In this document: positions 16,600 to 25,456 of the stretch, one piece after another
How the letters are laid out: every line of letters begins with the position of its first letter
How positions within the stretch are numbered: the first letter of the stretch is position 1
Assembly: GCF_900496965.1 (NCBI RefSeq)
Contig: NZ_UFQB01000023.1
Span: forward strand, 51,557-115,556
Length of the DNA: 64,000 nucleotides
Direction of reading: 5' to 3'
Source of the DNA: Achromobacter agilis
Lineage (GTDB): Bacteria; Pseudomonadota; Gammaproteobacteria; Burkholderiales; Burkholderiaceae_B
Notes under the pieces: model-generated
Database searches by the model: none
What the model saw: the letters and a program-made list of their open reading frames with translations, nothing else
Told to the model about the DNA's origin: nothing
Made by a program: the position numbers and the translations under genes

Positions 16600-17133
16600 A
16601 TGAATCGACGCCTTCTCCTCTCCGCCGGCGTGGCCATAGCCGCCACGGTTGCGGGCGGTTATACCCTGATGGGCCGCAAGTCTCCGGCGCCCGCGGCTTC
16701 GGCCGATGCCGGCGACCCCGTCGCCGCCCTGATGCAGTTGCAGCTTCCCGATCTGAGCGGGGCGTCCCATTCGCTGGCGGGCTGGAAAGGCCAGCCCATC
16801 GTGGTCAATTTCTGGGCGACCTGGTGCGCGCCCTGCGTCCGCGAAATGCCCGAACTCGACGCTTTGCAGAAAAAATACCCACATGTCCGCTTTGTCGGCA
16901 TTGGTGTCGATTCCGCGGCCAATATGCAAAAATTTGTCGAGAAAGTGCAGGTTTCCTACCCGCTCTGGGTTATCGGCGCAGGGGCGATCGATACGCTGCG
17001 CAAGCTGGGAAACCCCAGTGGAGGCCTGCCTTTTACTATTGTTTTCAATGCAGATGGCGGTATTAACCGGAAGATATTGGGTGAAATCCAGCCAGATGAC
17101 CTGGACCGCACTTTATCTGGTTTAAAGGCGTAA
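16600..17133 (+). CDS. TlpA/ResA-type thioredoxin-like protein
   Basis: Membrane-anchored or exported thiol-disulfide oxidoreductase, 177 residues. An N-terminal hydrophobic segment (about 5-24) is followed by a thioredoxin fold with the active-site WCAPC (Cys76 and Cys79) in VNFWATWCAPCVREMPEL and the cis-Pro motif GLPFT. Proteins of this type reduce apocytochrome c or other envelope proteins. No cytochrome maturation genes are adjacent, so the target is open. ATG 16600 was chosen because the signal/anchor starts there; the upstream frame extension lacks family features. Confidence 0.88.
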   Translation: MNRRLLLSAGVAIAATVAGGYTLMGRKSPAPAASADAGDPVAALMQLQLPDLSGASHSLAGWKGQPIVVNFWATWCAPCVREMPELDALQKKYPHVRFVGIGVDSAANMQKFVEKVQVSYPLWVIGAGAIDTLRKLGNPSGGLPFTIVFNADGGINRKILGEIQPDDLDRTLSGLKA

Positions 17134-17222
17134 GTCTGTTGGACAAATAGTAGGAATTGGCGTAAAAAGCTGGTTTATCGGCTGTTTTGCCAACAATTGG
17201 CAAACCACTCATTGGCAAGCGC

Positions 17223-17657
17223 ATGGCGCAAAACATACTGGTATTGCATGGCCCGAACCTAAACCTGCTCGGCACCCGGGAACCTCATATCTACGGCAGT
17301 CTCACGCTGCCCCAGATCAATGAGCGACTGGAGCTGCTCGCAGGCGAACTGGGCGCCACGCTGACTGCGTGGCAAAGCAATCACGAAGGCGCGCTGGTTG
17401 ACCGCATTCAGGCGGCCCGGCAAGACGGCACAGACTTCATCATCATCAACGCGGCGGCATATACGCACACCAGCGTCGCGGTCCGCGATGCGCTGGCTGG
17501 GGTCGCGATCCCATTTATTGAAGTACATTTGTCCAATCTGTATAAGCGAGAGCCCTTCAGGCATCACTCTTATCTGTCCGACTTGGCAGTAGGCCTTATC
17601 AGCGGCCTCGGCGCGGACGGCTACGAGGCGGCTCTGCGTTACGCAGTGCGGCACTGA
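17223..17657 (+). CDS. aroQ: 3-dehydroquinate dehydratase, type II
   Basis: Dehydrates 3-dehydroquinate to 3-dehydroshikimate in the shikimate pathway; cytoplasmic dodecamer in the family. The 144 residues contain the signature [20 protein letters not shown] with catalytic Tyr24, [29 protein letters not shown] and the catalytic His in EVHLSN. MAQNILV at 17223 was chosen over an upstream ATG at 17187. It is followed 86 bases later by accB, an arrangement common in proteobacteria. Confidence 0.96.
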   Translation: MAQNILVLHGPNLNLLGTREPHIYGSLTLPQINERLELLAGELGATLTAWQSNHEGALVDRIQAARQDGTDFIIINAAAYTHTSVAVRDALAGVAIPFIEVHLSNLYKREPFRHHSYLSDLAVGLISGLGADGYEAALRYAVRH

Positions 17658-17743
17658 TCTCGCACTAACTCACAGCATCTACATCTTTACGGCGCGGACC
17701 CGACGCTGGGACGTTGCCGACACTATCTCGGGAAGCAGCTTCT

Positions 17744-18199
17744 ATGGATCTTCGAAAACTCAAAACCCTGATCGACCTGGTGGCTGAATCGGGTATCGCC
17801 GAGCTGGAAATCACCGAAGGCGAAGGCAAAGTGAGGATCGTCAAGTTCTCGCAAACCTTGCAGCCGGTCGCCTACCACCAGCCGGAAGCCGGCGTGCCCG
17901 TCGCGCCCGTGGCCCAGCCCGCTACGCCGGCCGCGCCCGTTGCGGAAGCCGCGCCGGTGATCCAGGGCCATGTCGTGAAGGCCCCCATGGTTGGCACCTT
18001 CTACCGCTCGCCGAACCCGGGCGCCGCGCCGTTCGTCGATGTGGGCGCCACGGTCAAGGAAGGCGATCCGCTCTGCATCATTGAAGCCATGAAGCTGCTC
18101 AATGAAATCGAAGCCGACAAGTCCGGCGTCATCAAAGAAATCCTGGTCGAAAACGGCGAGCCCGTCGAGTACGGTCAACCCCTCTTCGTCATTGGCTGA
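17744..18199 (+). CDS. accB: Biotin carboxyl carrier protein of acetyl-CoA carboxylase
   Basis: Carries biotin between the carboxylase and transferase of acetyl-CoA carboxylase, the first step of fatty acid synthesis. The 151 residues have an N-terminal [17 protein letters not shown], a Pro/Ala-rich linker (about 50-75), and the biotinyl domain (78-151) with biotin attached to Lys117 in EAMKL. The start at 17744 matches the conserved N-terminus and has a GGAAG ribosome site. It is nine bases ahead of accC, so one operon. Confidence 0.97.
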   Translation: MDLRKLKTLIDLVAESGIAELEITEGEGKVRIVKFSQTLQPVAYHQPEAGVPVAPVAQPATPAAPVAEAAPVIQGHVVKAPMVGTFYRSPNPGAAPFVDVGATVKEGDPLCIIEAMKLLNEIEADKSGVIKEILVENGEPVEYGQPLFVIG

Positions 18200-18208
18200 T
18201 AGCTGAAA

Positions 18209-19555
18209 ATGTTCGAAAAAATCCTGATCGCCAATCGGGGCGAAATCGCCCTGCGCATTCAGCGCGCTTGCCGCGAGCTGGGCATCAAGACCGTGGTCGT
18301 GCACTCCGAGGCTGACCGCGAAGCCAAGTACGTGCGCCTGGCCGATGAATCCGTGTGCATCGGGCCCGCGCCGTCGCGTGAAAGCTACCTGAACATGCCG
18401 GCCATCATTTCGGCTGCCGAAGTCACGGATTCCGAGGCCATCCACCCGGGCTACGGGTTCCTGTCCGAGAACGCCGATTTCGCCGATCGCGTCGAGAAGA
18501 GCGGCTTCGTGTTCATCGGCCCGCGTCCCGACACCATCCGCTTGATGGGCGACAAGGTCAGCGCCAAGCACGCCATGATCGAAGCCGGCGTGCCGGTGGT
18601 GCCGGGTTCGGAAGGCGCGTTGCCTGACGATCCGCAGGAAATCATCCGCGTTGCGCGCGAAGTCGGCTACCCGGTCATCATCAAGGCCGCGGGCGGCGGC
18701 GGTGGCCGCGGCATGCGCGTGGTCTACACCGAGGCCGCGCTGCTGAACGCCGTCACGATGACCCGTTCGGAGGCCGGCGCCGCGTTCAACAACCCGGAAG
18801 TCTATATGGAGAAGTTCCTCGAGAACCCGCGCCATATCGAAATCCAGGTGCTGGCCGATGGCGGGCGCAATGCCGTCTGGCTGGGCGAGCGCGACTGCTC
18901 CATGCAGCGCCGCCACCAAAAAGTCATTGAAGAAGCGCCCGCGCCAGGCGTCGCGCGCCGCCTGATCGAGCGCATCGGCGACCGTTGCGCCGACGCCTGC
19001 CGCAAGATGGGCTATCGCGGCGCCGGCACGTTCGAATTCCTGTATGAAAACGGCGAGTTCTATTTCATCGAAATGAACACCCGTATCCAGGTCGAGCACC
19101 CGGTCACCGAGCTGATCACCGGCATCGATCTGGTCCAGCAGCAGATCCTGATCGCCGCCGGCGAGAAGTTCACCCTGCGCCAGCGCGACATCGCCTTCAA
19201 GGGCCACGCCATCGAATGCCGGATCAACGCAGAAGATCCGTTCCGTTTCGTGCCCAGCCCCGGCCGTATCACTAACTGGCATACGCCGGGCGGTCCGGGC
19301 GTGCGTATCGATTCGCATGCGTTCAATGGCTATTTCGTGCCGCCGAACTATGATTCGATGATCGCCAAGGTCATCACCTACGGCGATACGCGCGACCAGG
19401 CGCTGGCCCGCATGCGCATCGCGCTGTCGGAAATGGTGGTGGAAGGCATTTCCACCAACATCCCGCTGCATCGCGAATTGCTGCAGGATTCCCGCTTCAT
19501 CGAAGGCGGCACCAGCATCCACTATCTGGAAAACAAGTTGGCGCAGCGTCCCTGA
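18209..19555 (+). CDS. accC: Acetyl-CoA carboxylase, biotin carboxylase subunit
   Basis: ATP-dependent carboxylation of biotin on AccB. At 448 residues it has the standard length. The N-terminal domain starts [20 protein letters not shown], the ATP-grasp has the glycine loop [14 protein letters not shown], and the active site is ECSMQ-like [17 protein letters not shown] and [16 protein letters not shown] with the catalytic Glu and Arg. A terminator follows ten bases after the stop. Confidence 0.98.
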   Translation: MFEKILIANRGEIALRIQRACRELGIKTVVVHSEADREAKYVRLADESVCIGPAPSRESYLNMPAIISAAEVTDSEAIHPGYGFLSENADFADRVEKSGFVFIGPRPDTIRLMGDKVSAKHAMIEAGVPVVPGSEGALPDDPQEIIRVAREVGYPVIIKAAGGGGGRGMRVVYTEAALLNAVTMTRSEAGAAFNNPEVYMEKFLENPRHIEIQVLADGGRNAVWLGERDCSMQRRHQKVIEEAPAPGVARRLIERIGDRCADACRKMGYRGAGTFEFLYENGEFYFIEMNTRIQVEHPVTELITGIDLVQQQILIAAGEKFTLRQRDIAFKGHAIECRINAEDPFRFVPSPGRITNWHTPGGPGVRIDSHAFNGYFVPPNYDSMIAKVITYGDTRDQALARMRIALSEMVVEGISTNIPLHRELLQDSRFIEGGTSIHYLENKLAQRP

Positions 19556-19565
19556 CCAACGACTT

Positions 19566-19586
19566 GGGGCCTTGCGGCCCCTTTTT
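19566..19586 (+). terminator. Rho-independent terminator after accC
   Basis: Stem GGGGCC (19566-19571) with GGCCCC (19576-19581), loop TTGC, then five T (19582-19586). It lies ten bases downstream of the accC stop. Confidence 0.75.
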
Positions 19587-19634
19587 GCTTCAAGGAAAAG
19601 GTCCGCTTGGGGGCTTTTTCCAAAGCGATAAGGT

Positions 19635-19666
19635 CGACGGGCCGCGGCACATGCCGCGGCCCGTCG
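19635..19666 (+). promoter_or_regulatory. Long hairpin in the prmA leader
   Basis: Fourteen-base perfect arms (19635-19648 and 19653-19666) around the loop ACAT, ending 20 bases before the prmA ATG. No T-tract follows, so it is not a simple terminator. It would be in the 5' leader of prmA and could affect translation or mRNA stability; this is inference. Confidence 0.5.
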
Positions 19667-19686
19667 GCCAGATGGAAGAAACAATC

Positions 19687-20616
19687 ATGCGTGAACTCGT
19701 GCTCCATTGCCTGGAGGCTCAGGCCGAGGCCCTGTCGGATGCGCTGCTCGAAGCGGGCGTGCTGTCGGTGTCGGTCGAAGACGCCGACCTAGGCACCGAT
19801 GACGAACGCCCCTTGTTCGGCGAACCCGGCACCGAGCCCGATGTGCAGGCCTGGGACCGCAACCGTGTTGTCGCCCTGTTGCCCGACGGCGCCGACCCGG
19901 AGCAGATCATGGCGGAGGCCGCCGAGGCGGGCGAACTCGATCCCGCGTTGTTCGCGGGCTGGAGCCTGCGCGACGTGCCCGACGCCGACTGGGTGCGCCT
20001 GACGCAGTCGCAGTTTGGCCCCATCCATATCGCCGAGCGCCTGTGGATCGTGCCCAGCTGGCATCGCGACAATCCCGATGTGCCCGGCTTCGAGCCGGAG
20101 GCGGCCACGCAGGAAGGCGCGATTCATATCGAACTCGACCCCGGCCTGGCGTTCGGCACGGGCAGCCATCCCACGACGCACCTGTGCCTGGCCTGGCTCG
20201 AATCCGAGCTGCCGCAGGGCGCCACGCTGCTGGACTACGGCTGCGGCTCGGGCATTCTCGCCATTGCCGCGCGCAAGCTGGGCGCGGGCCCGACCCTGGC
20301 GGTGGATATCGACGCGCAGGCCGTCCAGAGCACGGCCTTCAATGCCGAGGTCAACCGGGTCGAGCTTCAAGCCATGCTGCCCGACGCGCTGCCGGAAGGC
20401 ACGTTCGGCGTGGTGGTGGCCAACATCCTGTCCAATCCGCTGAAGGTGCTGGCCCCCATGCTGGCCGGGCGTGTCGCCGAAGGCGGCCACCTGGTGCTGT
20501 CGGGCGTCCTGGAACGCCAGGCCGAGGAAGTGGCCGCCGCCTATGCGCCCTGGATCGCCATGTCGGTCTGGCGCGCGCGCGACGGTTGGGTCTGCCTGCA
20601 CGGCCAGAAGGCCTGA
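19687..20616 (+). CDS. prmA: Ribosomal protein L11 methyltransferase
   Basis: Trimethylates lysines and the N-terminus of ribosomal protein L11 using S-adenosylmethionine. The 309 residues have an N-terminal substrate-recognition domain (1-95, [20 protein letters not shown]), a linker, and a Rossmann methyltransferase domain with [19 protein letters not shown] (SAM-binding motif I), [11 protein letters not shown] and [11 protein letters not shown]. The frame extends upstream to 19564 through the hairpins, but ATG 19687 starts the conserved domain and was chosen. Confidence 0.95.
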   Translation: MRELVLHCLEAQAEALSDALLEAGVLSVSVEDADLGTDDERPLFGEPGTEPDVQAWDRNRVVALLPDGADPEQIMAEAAEAGELDPALFAGWSLRDVPDADWVRLTQSQFGPIHIAERLWIVPSWHRDNPDVPGFEPEAATQEGAIHIELDPGLAFGTGSHPTTHLCLAWLESELPQGATLLDYGCGSGILAIAARKLGAGPTLAVDIDAQAVQSTAFNAEVNRVELQAMLPDALPEGTFGVVVANILSNPLKVLAPMLAGRVAEGGHLVLSGVLERQAEEVAAAYAPWIAMSVWRARDGWVCLHGQKA

Positions 20617-20640
20617 GCGCCTGCGCCGCACCATCGCGCC

Positions 20641-21789
20641 ATGGCCCTGACCACCCGTTGCCCGCAGTGCGGCACCTCTTTCAAGGTCGTGCCTGACCAG
20701 CTCCGGGTCCGTAACGGCCTGGTGCGCTGCGGTGCCTGCTCGACCGTATTCGACGGGCGCGCCTGCCTGCTGCCGGAGTCCGGCGCGGCCGCTTCGCATC
20801 TGCCCGCCGAGCCGGTGGCAAGGCCAGCCGCGTCAGCCGTTCCGCCCTGGGAAGACGAGCCCGAGGCGCCCGTCGACGCGGCGCCGGCGTATCGGCCGCC
20901 CGTCGTTGCGCCGTCGCATCCGCCTGTTGCCCCGGCCGCTGCCCAGCCCGCCGTGCTGCGCGGGCGCGACGATATCCGCCGGCGCACCGAGCCCGATGCC
21001 GGCCAGCCGGAAGAGGCGGACGACGAATACGAACCCGATGACGATGCCAATGATCGCGCCGAGCCTGCGCGCTGGGCCAGGTCCGCGGAACCGGCGTTCG
21101 CCCCGGCGGGCGACTACCGGCACGTGGACGTGCGCGACGACGCCCGCGACGACGAATACGACGACGAATACGCGCCCGAGCACGACGATCCGCGCGAACC
21201 GGTGCTGGGCGACACGCGCACGCGCTATTCCAGCGCAACCGACGTAGGCCGGGCGCCACCCGAATTCCTGGACCAGGACCGCCAGGAGCGGCGCGGCCTG
21301 ATTCGCAAGCTGTGGGGCGGGGCCTGCCTGGCTGGCCTGATCGTGCTGGGCCTGCAGCTGCTCTACGTGTACCGCACCGACATCGCCAACGCCGTGCCGG
21401 CCCTGCGGCCGGTGCTGGACGCGGCGTGCCGGCCCCTGGACTGCACCGTCGGGTATGCGCGCCGCCTGGAGCGCATTGCGATTTCCTCTTCGTCGCTGCA
21501 GCCGCCGGCCGGCGCGTCGGCGATCGACGATGGGCGCAGCCGGCTCGTGCTCAGACTGGAATTGCGCAACCGCTACGACAAGCCGCAGCACTGGCCCGCG
21601 CTGGTGCTGGACCTGACCGATCTGTCGGACACGGTGGTCGTGCGCCGCGTGCTGATGCCGGAAAACTACCTGACTCCCGAGCAGTTGCGCGGCCCCTTCG
21701 CGCCTGCCGGGGAGCTGAAAATCTCGGTGCCTATCGAAGTGACCGGCGTGCAGGTCAATGGCTACCAAATCGACAAATTCTTTCCTTAA
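20641..21789 (+). CDS. Zinc-ribbon (MJ0042-type) and DUF3426 membrane protein
   Basis: The 382 residues have a clear three-part plan. Residues 1-40 form a zinc ribbon with CPQCGTSF and RCGAC, four cysteines for one metal. Residues 50-215 are an acidic, Pro/Ala-rich low-complexity region (runs of Asp/Glu/Tyr). A single membrane helix lies near 222-242, followed by a C-terminal DUF3426-like domain ending VTGVQVNGYQIDKFFP. The function of this family is not established. It follows prmA by 24 bases and precedes a PfkB kinase, an order seen in related betaproteobacteria. Confidence 0.85.
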   Translation: MALTTRCPQCGTSFKVVPDQLRVRNGLVRCGACSTVFDGRACLLPESGAAASHLPAEPVARPAASAVPPWEDEPEAPVDAAPAYRPPVVAPSHPPVAPAAAQPAVLRGRDDIRRRTEPDAGQPEEADDEYEPDDDANDRAEPARWARSAEPAFAPAGDYRHVDVRDDARDDEYDDEYAPEHDDPREPVLGDTRTRYSSATDVGRAPPEFLDQDRQERRGLIRKLWGGACLAGLIVLGLQLLYVYRTDIANAVPALRPVLDAACRPLDCTVGYARRLERIAISSSSLQPPAGASAIDDGRSRLVLRLELRNRYDKPQHWPALVLDLTDLSDTVVVRRVLMPENYLTPEQLRGPFAPAGELKISVPIEVTGVQVNGYQIDKFFP

Positions 21790-21801
21790 AGGATGACAAG
21801 C

Positions 21802-22743
21802 ATGGCGACCCCCGTTCTGGTCTGCGGTTCGATGGCGTTCGACACCATCGCGGTGTTCGAAGGACGTTTCAAAGAGCACATCCTGGCCGACCGCATCCAA
21901 TCCCTGAGCGTGTCGTTCCTGGTGCCCAGCATGCGCAAGGAATATGGCGGCTGCTCCGGCAACATCGCCTACAACATGAATCTGCTGGGCGGCAAGCCCG
22001 TGCCGGTGGCCACGGTGGGCGAGGACGCGGGCGAGTACCTGGCCCGCCTGTCGGGCCTGGGGATCGACGTCAGCCGCGTGAAGGTCATTGCCGATACCTT
22101 CACCGCCCAATGCTTCATCACGACCGACCTGGACGACAACCAGATCACGGCCTTCCATCCGGGCGCCATGTCGTTCTCCGCCGACAACGATCTCAGCGAC
22201 GCCGACGCGGCGTGGGCGATCATCGCGCCCGACGCCAAGGAAGGCATGTTCGCCCATGCCGAACGCCTGCATAAGCGCGGCATCCCGTTCATCTTCGACC
22301 TGGGCCAGGCCATGCCGCTGTTCGACGGTGCCGACCTGGAGCGCATGCTCAAAATGGCGCAGGCGCTGACGGTGAACGATTACGAGGCCGGCGTGGTGGA
22401 GCAGCGCACGGGCCGCAGCGTGGCCGATATCGCCAGTACGCTGCAGGCGGTGGTGGTGACGCGCGGCGCCGAAGGCGCCACGCTGCTGACCGGCGGCAAA
22501 ACCATCCAGATCGAGCCGGTGCGCGCGGCCCAGGTGGTCGATCCCACGGGCTGCGGCGACGCTCAGCGCGGCGGGTTGCTCTATGGCCTCACCAGCGGCT
22601 GGAGCTGGGAAGACAGCTGCCGCCTGGGTAACGTCATGGGCGCCATCAAAATCGCTTCGCGCGGCCCGCAGAACCACGCGCCGTCGCGCGCCGAGATCGA
22701 CGCCGTCCTGCACGCCACCTACGGCATCCATCTGCCCGTCTGA
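21802..22743 (+). CDS. PfkB-family carbohydrate/nucleoside kinase
   Basis: Cytoplasmic sugar or adenosine kinase of the ribokinase fold, 313 residues. PfkB signature 1 is in MRKEYGGCSGNIAYNMNLLG and signature 2 is VDPTGCGDAQRGGLLYGL with the catalytic Asp; the usual GAGD is GCGD here. The overall pattern resembles bacterial adenosine kinase-like proteins, but the substrate cannot be fixed from sequence. The ATG at 21802 was chosen because AAAGGA lies eight bases before it; the ATG at 21793 overlaps that site. Confidence 0.85.
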   Translation: MATPVLVCGSMAFDTIAVFEGRFKEHILADRIQSLSVSFLVPSMRKEYGGCSGNIAYNMNLLGGKPVPVATVGEDAGEYLARLSGLGIDVSRVKVIADTFTAQCFITTDLDDNQITAFHPGAMSFSADNDLSDADAAWAIIAPDAKEGMFAHAERLHKRGIPFIFDLGQAMPLFDGADLERMLKMAQALTVNDYEAGVVEQRTGRSVADIASTLQAVVVTRGAEGATLLTGGKTIQIEPVRAAQVVDPTGCGDAQRGGLLYGLTSGWSWEDSCRLGNVMGAIKIASRGPQNHAPSRAEIDAVLHATYGIHLPV

Positions 22744-22913
22744 GCGCCGCCGCGCTGCCGGGAACCCGGCGGCGCCAGCTTGGTCGAATCAGCGCCAACG
22801 CCGCTGTTTGCAGCTTCTGGCCGTGAGTTTCAGTGTGTTGCAGCTGCGCTGGCCGCCGCTACCGGGCGGAGTATGATCAAGAAGTCGTCGGCATAGCCGA
22901 TCGAGGAGTCCAA

Positions 22914-23417
22914 ATGAACCAAAGCAAATCTTTTTCCCTGATCGCGCCGCGTACCGGCCGGTGGCTGGCTATCGCCGCCGTCGTGACGTCGATGGCAGTC
23001 CTGGGCGGCTGCGCGAATCGCAGTGCATCCAGCGGGGTGTACAGCTATGACCAGGCGCAGCGTGAACAGATCGTGCGCACGGGAACGGTCACGGGCGTGC
23101 GTCCCATCGTGATCCAGAACGACAAATCCAGCGGTGTCGGCATGGTTGCCGGCGGCGCATTGGGCGGCGTGGCGGGCAACGCCATCGGCGGCGGCACGGG
23201 CCGCACCATCGCCACGGTCGGCGGCGTCATCCTGGGCGCCCTGGCGGGCAACGCCGTCGAGAACCAGGTCGGCAAGAATTCCGGCTACGAAATCACCGTG
23301 CGCCTCGACAACGGCGAAACCCGCGTCATCGCGCAGGAAGCGGATGTGCCCATCAGCGTGGGCCAGCGCGTCCAGGTGATCAGCGGCTCCGGCCCGACCC
23401 GCGTCACGCCGATGTAA
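22914..23417 (+). CDS. Glycine-zipper outer-membrane lipoprotein (SlyB/17-kDa antigen type)
   Basis: Exported lipoprotein of 167 residues. The signal peptide ends in a lipobox (AVLGGC, Cys33). The mature part holds the paired glycine-zipper helices GMVAGGALGGVAGNAIGGG and GGVILGALAGNAVENQVG (about 80-125), then a beta-rich tail with YEITVRLDNGETRVIAQE. SlyB-like proteins stabilise outer membranes under divalent-cation stress; the exact role here is unknown. GAGGAG lies seven bases before ATG 22914. Confidence 0.9.
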   Translation: MNQSKSFSLIAPRTGRWLAIAAVVTSMAVLGGCANRSASSGVYSYDQAQREQIVRTGTVTGVRPIVIQNDKSSGVGMVAGGALGGVAGNAIGGGTGRTIATVGGVILGALAGNAVENQVGKNSGYEITVRLDNGETRVIAQEADVPISVGQRVQVISGSGPTRVTPM

Positions 23418-23467
23418 TCGCCGCCGCATCCGGGAAGCCGTTGCTTCCCGGCAAGGCAGTACCGGAA

Positions 23468-23490
23468 ATGCCCGCGCAAGCGGGCATTTT
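23468..23490 (+). terminator. Probable terminator after the lipoprotein gene
   Basis: Stem ATGCCCGC (23468-23475) with GCGGGCAT (23480-23487), loop GCAA, followed by TTT. It lies 51 bases after the stop codon. Confidence 0.65.
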
Positions 23491-23844
23491 CGTTGGCGGC
23501 CCCTTCGGCGGAAAATGGGGCGCCGGGCCGCAGCCTGGCAGACGTAAAAATATGTCGCTCCGTCGCAACGGAGTACCCCGGGACTTACCCGCAGGCGTTA
23601 CGTTTTCCAGCCTTTTCTCGCCATTTCCTCCAAAAGTTTCATGGCGATTCGACGGGCGAAGTGACATGATTGCGCCTGCGAGCGATGTCGTGCCGTGAAT
23701 ATCATGTAACCAAGTGCTTCTCGACGTCGTTCTGGCACGCTGGAATTTCAGTTCGGTTTCAGCCTTTTTTCAGTATCCTCCTCGTCCTGATTATCCAGGG
23801 CAGGGGATGTTTTGCCCACAAGGCAACGTAACGCTGCACGAGCT
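23491..23844. other. Leader region of the dlt-type operon, no gene seen
   Basis: About 350 bases with lower GC than the flanks. One small hairpin is visible (CTCCGT 23558-23563 with ACGGAG 2368-73 of the same block, loop CGCA). No clear sigma-70 promoter could be assigned, though the AT-rich stretch 23740-23790 is the likeliest place. Nothing else coding was recognised. Confidence 0.4.
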
Positions 23845-24084
23845 ATGCATTCCGAGCAAGAACTCCATACCCGGATCGGCGAGATTGTCGAGTCGATCGT
23901 CATGAAGAAAGTCACTCCCGATACGCAGCTGATCGCTACCGGCCTCGTCGACTCCCTGGCTGCCGTGGACATCACGCTCGCCGTCGAGTCGGAGTACGGC
24001 TGCAGCATCCCGGCTCCCGAGATCGCGGAGCATCTACAGTCGGTCCGCACGCTTGCCGGCTATGTCGCTACCCATACTTCGTAA
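23845..24084 (+). CDS. dltC: D-alanyl carrier protein (DltC-like acyl carrier)
   Basis: Small four-helix carrier of 79 residues. The phosphopantetheine serine is Ser37 in GLVDSLAAVDITL. In Dlt systems the carrier receives D-alanine from DltA and presents it to DltB at the inner face of the membrane. The assignment as DltC rather than a general ACP rests on the next four genes. The ATG at 23845 gives the normal N-terminus; a TTG at 23812 with GGGG before it would add 11 residues and cannot be excluded. It overlaps dltD by 23 bases. Confidence 0.88.
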   Translation: MHSEQELHTRIGEIVESIVMKKVTPDTQLIATGLVDSLAAVDITLAVESEYGCSIPAPEIAEHLQSVRTLAGYVATHTS

Positions 24085-25246
24085 TTCCCGGCTGTTGTCT
24101 CACGTCGCGGCTGCCGCGACGGCGGTGGCACTGGCGATCGGGGCCTACTGCGGCGCGGACGACGTGCTCAGCCGCATCGTGAACCCCATGCAGCCGGCCG
24201 CCTCCGCGGCCAGCAAGAGCAACTACCTGCCCAACCTGGGGCCGGACTGGGGCACGCAGCACGTCAACCTGAACCGCCTGGGCAATGCCCTGAGCGACGG
24301 CACGCTGGTCGTGCTCGGCTCGTCCGAGCTGTCCAGCCACGACCTGCGTTTCGTGCCCTACCGCTTCTTCCCGGAAGAGCTGAAGGTGCCCACGCTGGCC
24401 TACGGCCATGCCATGTTCCAGTCCTATGGGATCGTCAGCGTGCTGGAGTCAGTGGCGGATTCGCTGACGCCCAACACGCGGCTGGTGATCATGGTGTCGC
24501 CCGCCTGGTTTGCCTCGGGCGGCCAGTTGCCGCGCAGCGCGTTCGCCGAGCACGTAACGGGCCCGGTCTGGGACCGCCTGTGGGACCAGCCGAGCACGCG
24601 CGAGCAGATGCAGACGTGGATCACCGACAACGCCAACTGGGGGCTGCTGTGGCTCATCGCTAATGGCCAGGTCGCCGAGCTTAAGGACAAGCTGTCGCTG
24701 TGGTGGCAGGCGCGCAAGGAGCCGGCGCCCGACAAACCGCGCAGCAAGCTGTCGGTGCCTGCGCACCGCTTCGTGTCCTGGCCGTCGGCGGCCCGCCTCG
24801 ACCAGGGCCAATGGGGCCGCTTGACGCACCAGGCGCGCGACGTCGAAAGCGACCTGGGCGGCCACAATCCCTACGACGTGCGCGACGATTACTACAAGCA
24901 ATATCTGGCGCCCCTGTATTCGCCGGCCCGCAACGAGTTTGCGGACGTCGATCCGATCACCCGCGCCGAATTGGGCGATCTGTCGCGCGTCATGGCCTTG
25001 CTGCAGAAGCGCAAGGTCCACGCCTATTTCGTCATCCAGCCGTTCAATCCCAAGCTCATTCTCGACGTCGAGCGCTTCGATCCCGTGGTGGCCGCCATCA
25101 CCGGCATGTGCGAGCGTTACCGGATGGGCTGCCTGGACCTCTACAGCATTCCGTTCGAGCCGGGCATGCTGCGCGACGACATGCATCTGGCCGAACTCGG
25201 CTGGGCGATGGCCGACCAAGGCATTGCGGAGTACTTTTCCCGATGA
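24062..25246 (+). CDS. dltD: D-alanyl transferase DltD-like protein
   Basis: Single-pass protein of 394 residues with one N-terminal helix (about 12-30) and a large extracytoplasmic SGNH-like hydrolase domain. The nucleophile motif is VVLGSSELSSHD (Ser87/88) and the catalytic Asp/His are in RDDMHLAELGW near the C-terminus, as in DltD. In Gram-positives DltD moves D-alanine to teichoic acid. A Gram-negative has none, so the acceptor must be another surface molecule. ATG 24062 was chosen; it overlaps the dltC end, and the stop overlaps the next gene by ATGA. Confidence 0.88.
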   Translation: MSLPILRNSRLLSHVAAAATAVALAIGAYCGADDVLSRIVNPMQPAASAASKSNYLPNLGPDWGTQHVNLNRLGNALSDGTLVVLGSSELSSHDLRFVPYRFFPEELKVPTLAYGHAMFQSYGIVSVLESVADSLTPNTRLVIMVSPAWFASGGQLPRSAFAEHVTGPVWDRLWDQPSTREQMQTWITDNANWGLLWLIANGQVAELKDKLSLWWQARKEPAPDKPRSKLSVPAHRFVSWPSAARLDQGQWGRLTHQARDVESDLGGHNPYDVRDDYYKQYLAPLYSPARNEFADVDPITRAELGDLSRVMALLQKRKVHAYFVIQPFNPKLILDVERFDPVVAAITGMCERYRMGCLDLYSIPFEPGMLRDDMHLAELGWAMADQGIAEYFSR

Positions 25247-25449
25247 GCAAATTGTTCTCCTGGGGCCGGCCGAAGGCCGGCAATCCCGCCGCGGAGCAGG
25301 AAGTGCGCAAGGGCGCCGCCTGGGGGCGCCGCTTCTTCTGGCACCTGTGCCTGTACCTCGGGGTGATCCTGGTCTTCGTGCTGCAAGCGCAGCCCACCAC
25401 GGGCAGCGGCGGACCGATCAAGGTCGAATTCCAATACCAACAGTTCTGA
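25243..25449 (+). CDS. dltX: DltX-like membrane microprotein with C-terminal FxYxxF motif
   Basis: A 68-residue protein coupled to dltD by a four-base ATGA overlap. The N-terminus (1-30) is basic, one membrane helix spans about 31-49 (WHLCLYLGVILVFVL), and the chain ends at FQYQQF. By the positive-inside rule the tail faces the periplasm. The terminal hexapeptide F-x-Y-x-x-F matches the acyl-shuttle motif of Gram-positive DltX, whose tyrosine carries D-alanine from the MBOAT protein to DltD; here that would be Tyr65. A longer frame in register starts inside dltD (24700), but only this part is protein-like. Identity as DltX is inferred from motif, size and position. Confidence 0.8.
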   Translation: MSKLFSWGRPKAGNPAAEQEVRKGAAWGRRFFWHLCLYLGVILVFVLQAQPTTGSGGPIKVEFQYQQF

Positions 25450-25456
25450 CCGCAGC

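Noticed and set aside
17723..19684. Open frame opposite accB-accC
   Set aside because: Covers two certain genes on the other strand and has no protein-like features.
24700..25242. Upstream extension of the microprotein frame inside dltD
   Set aside because: Arg/Pro/Gly-rich shifted reading of dltD; only the last 68 codons are protein-like.
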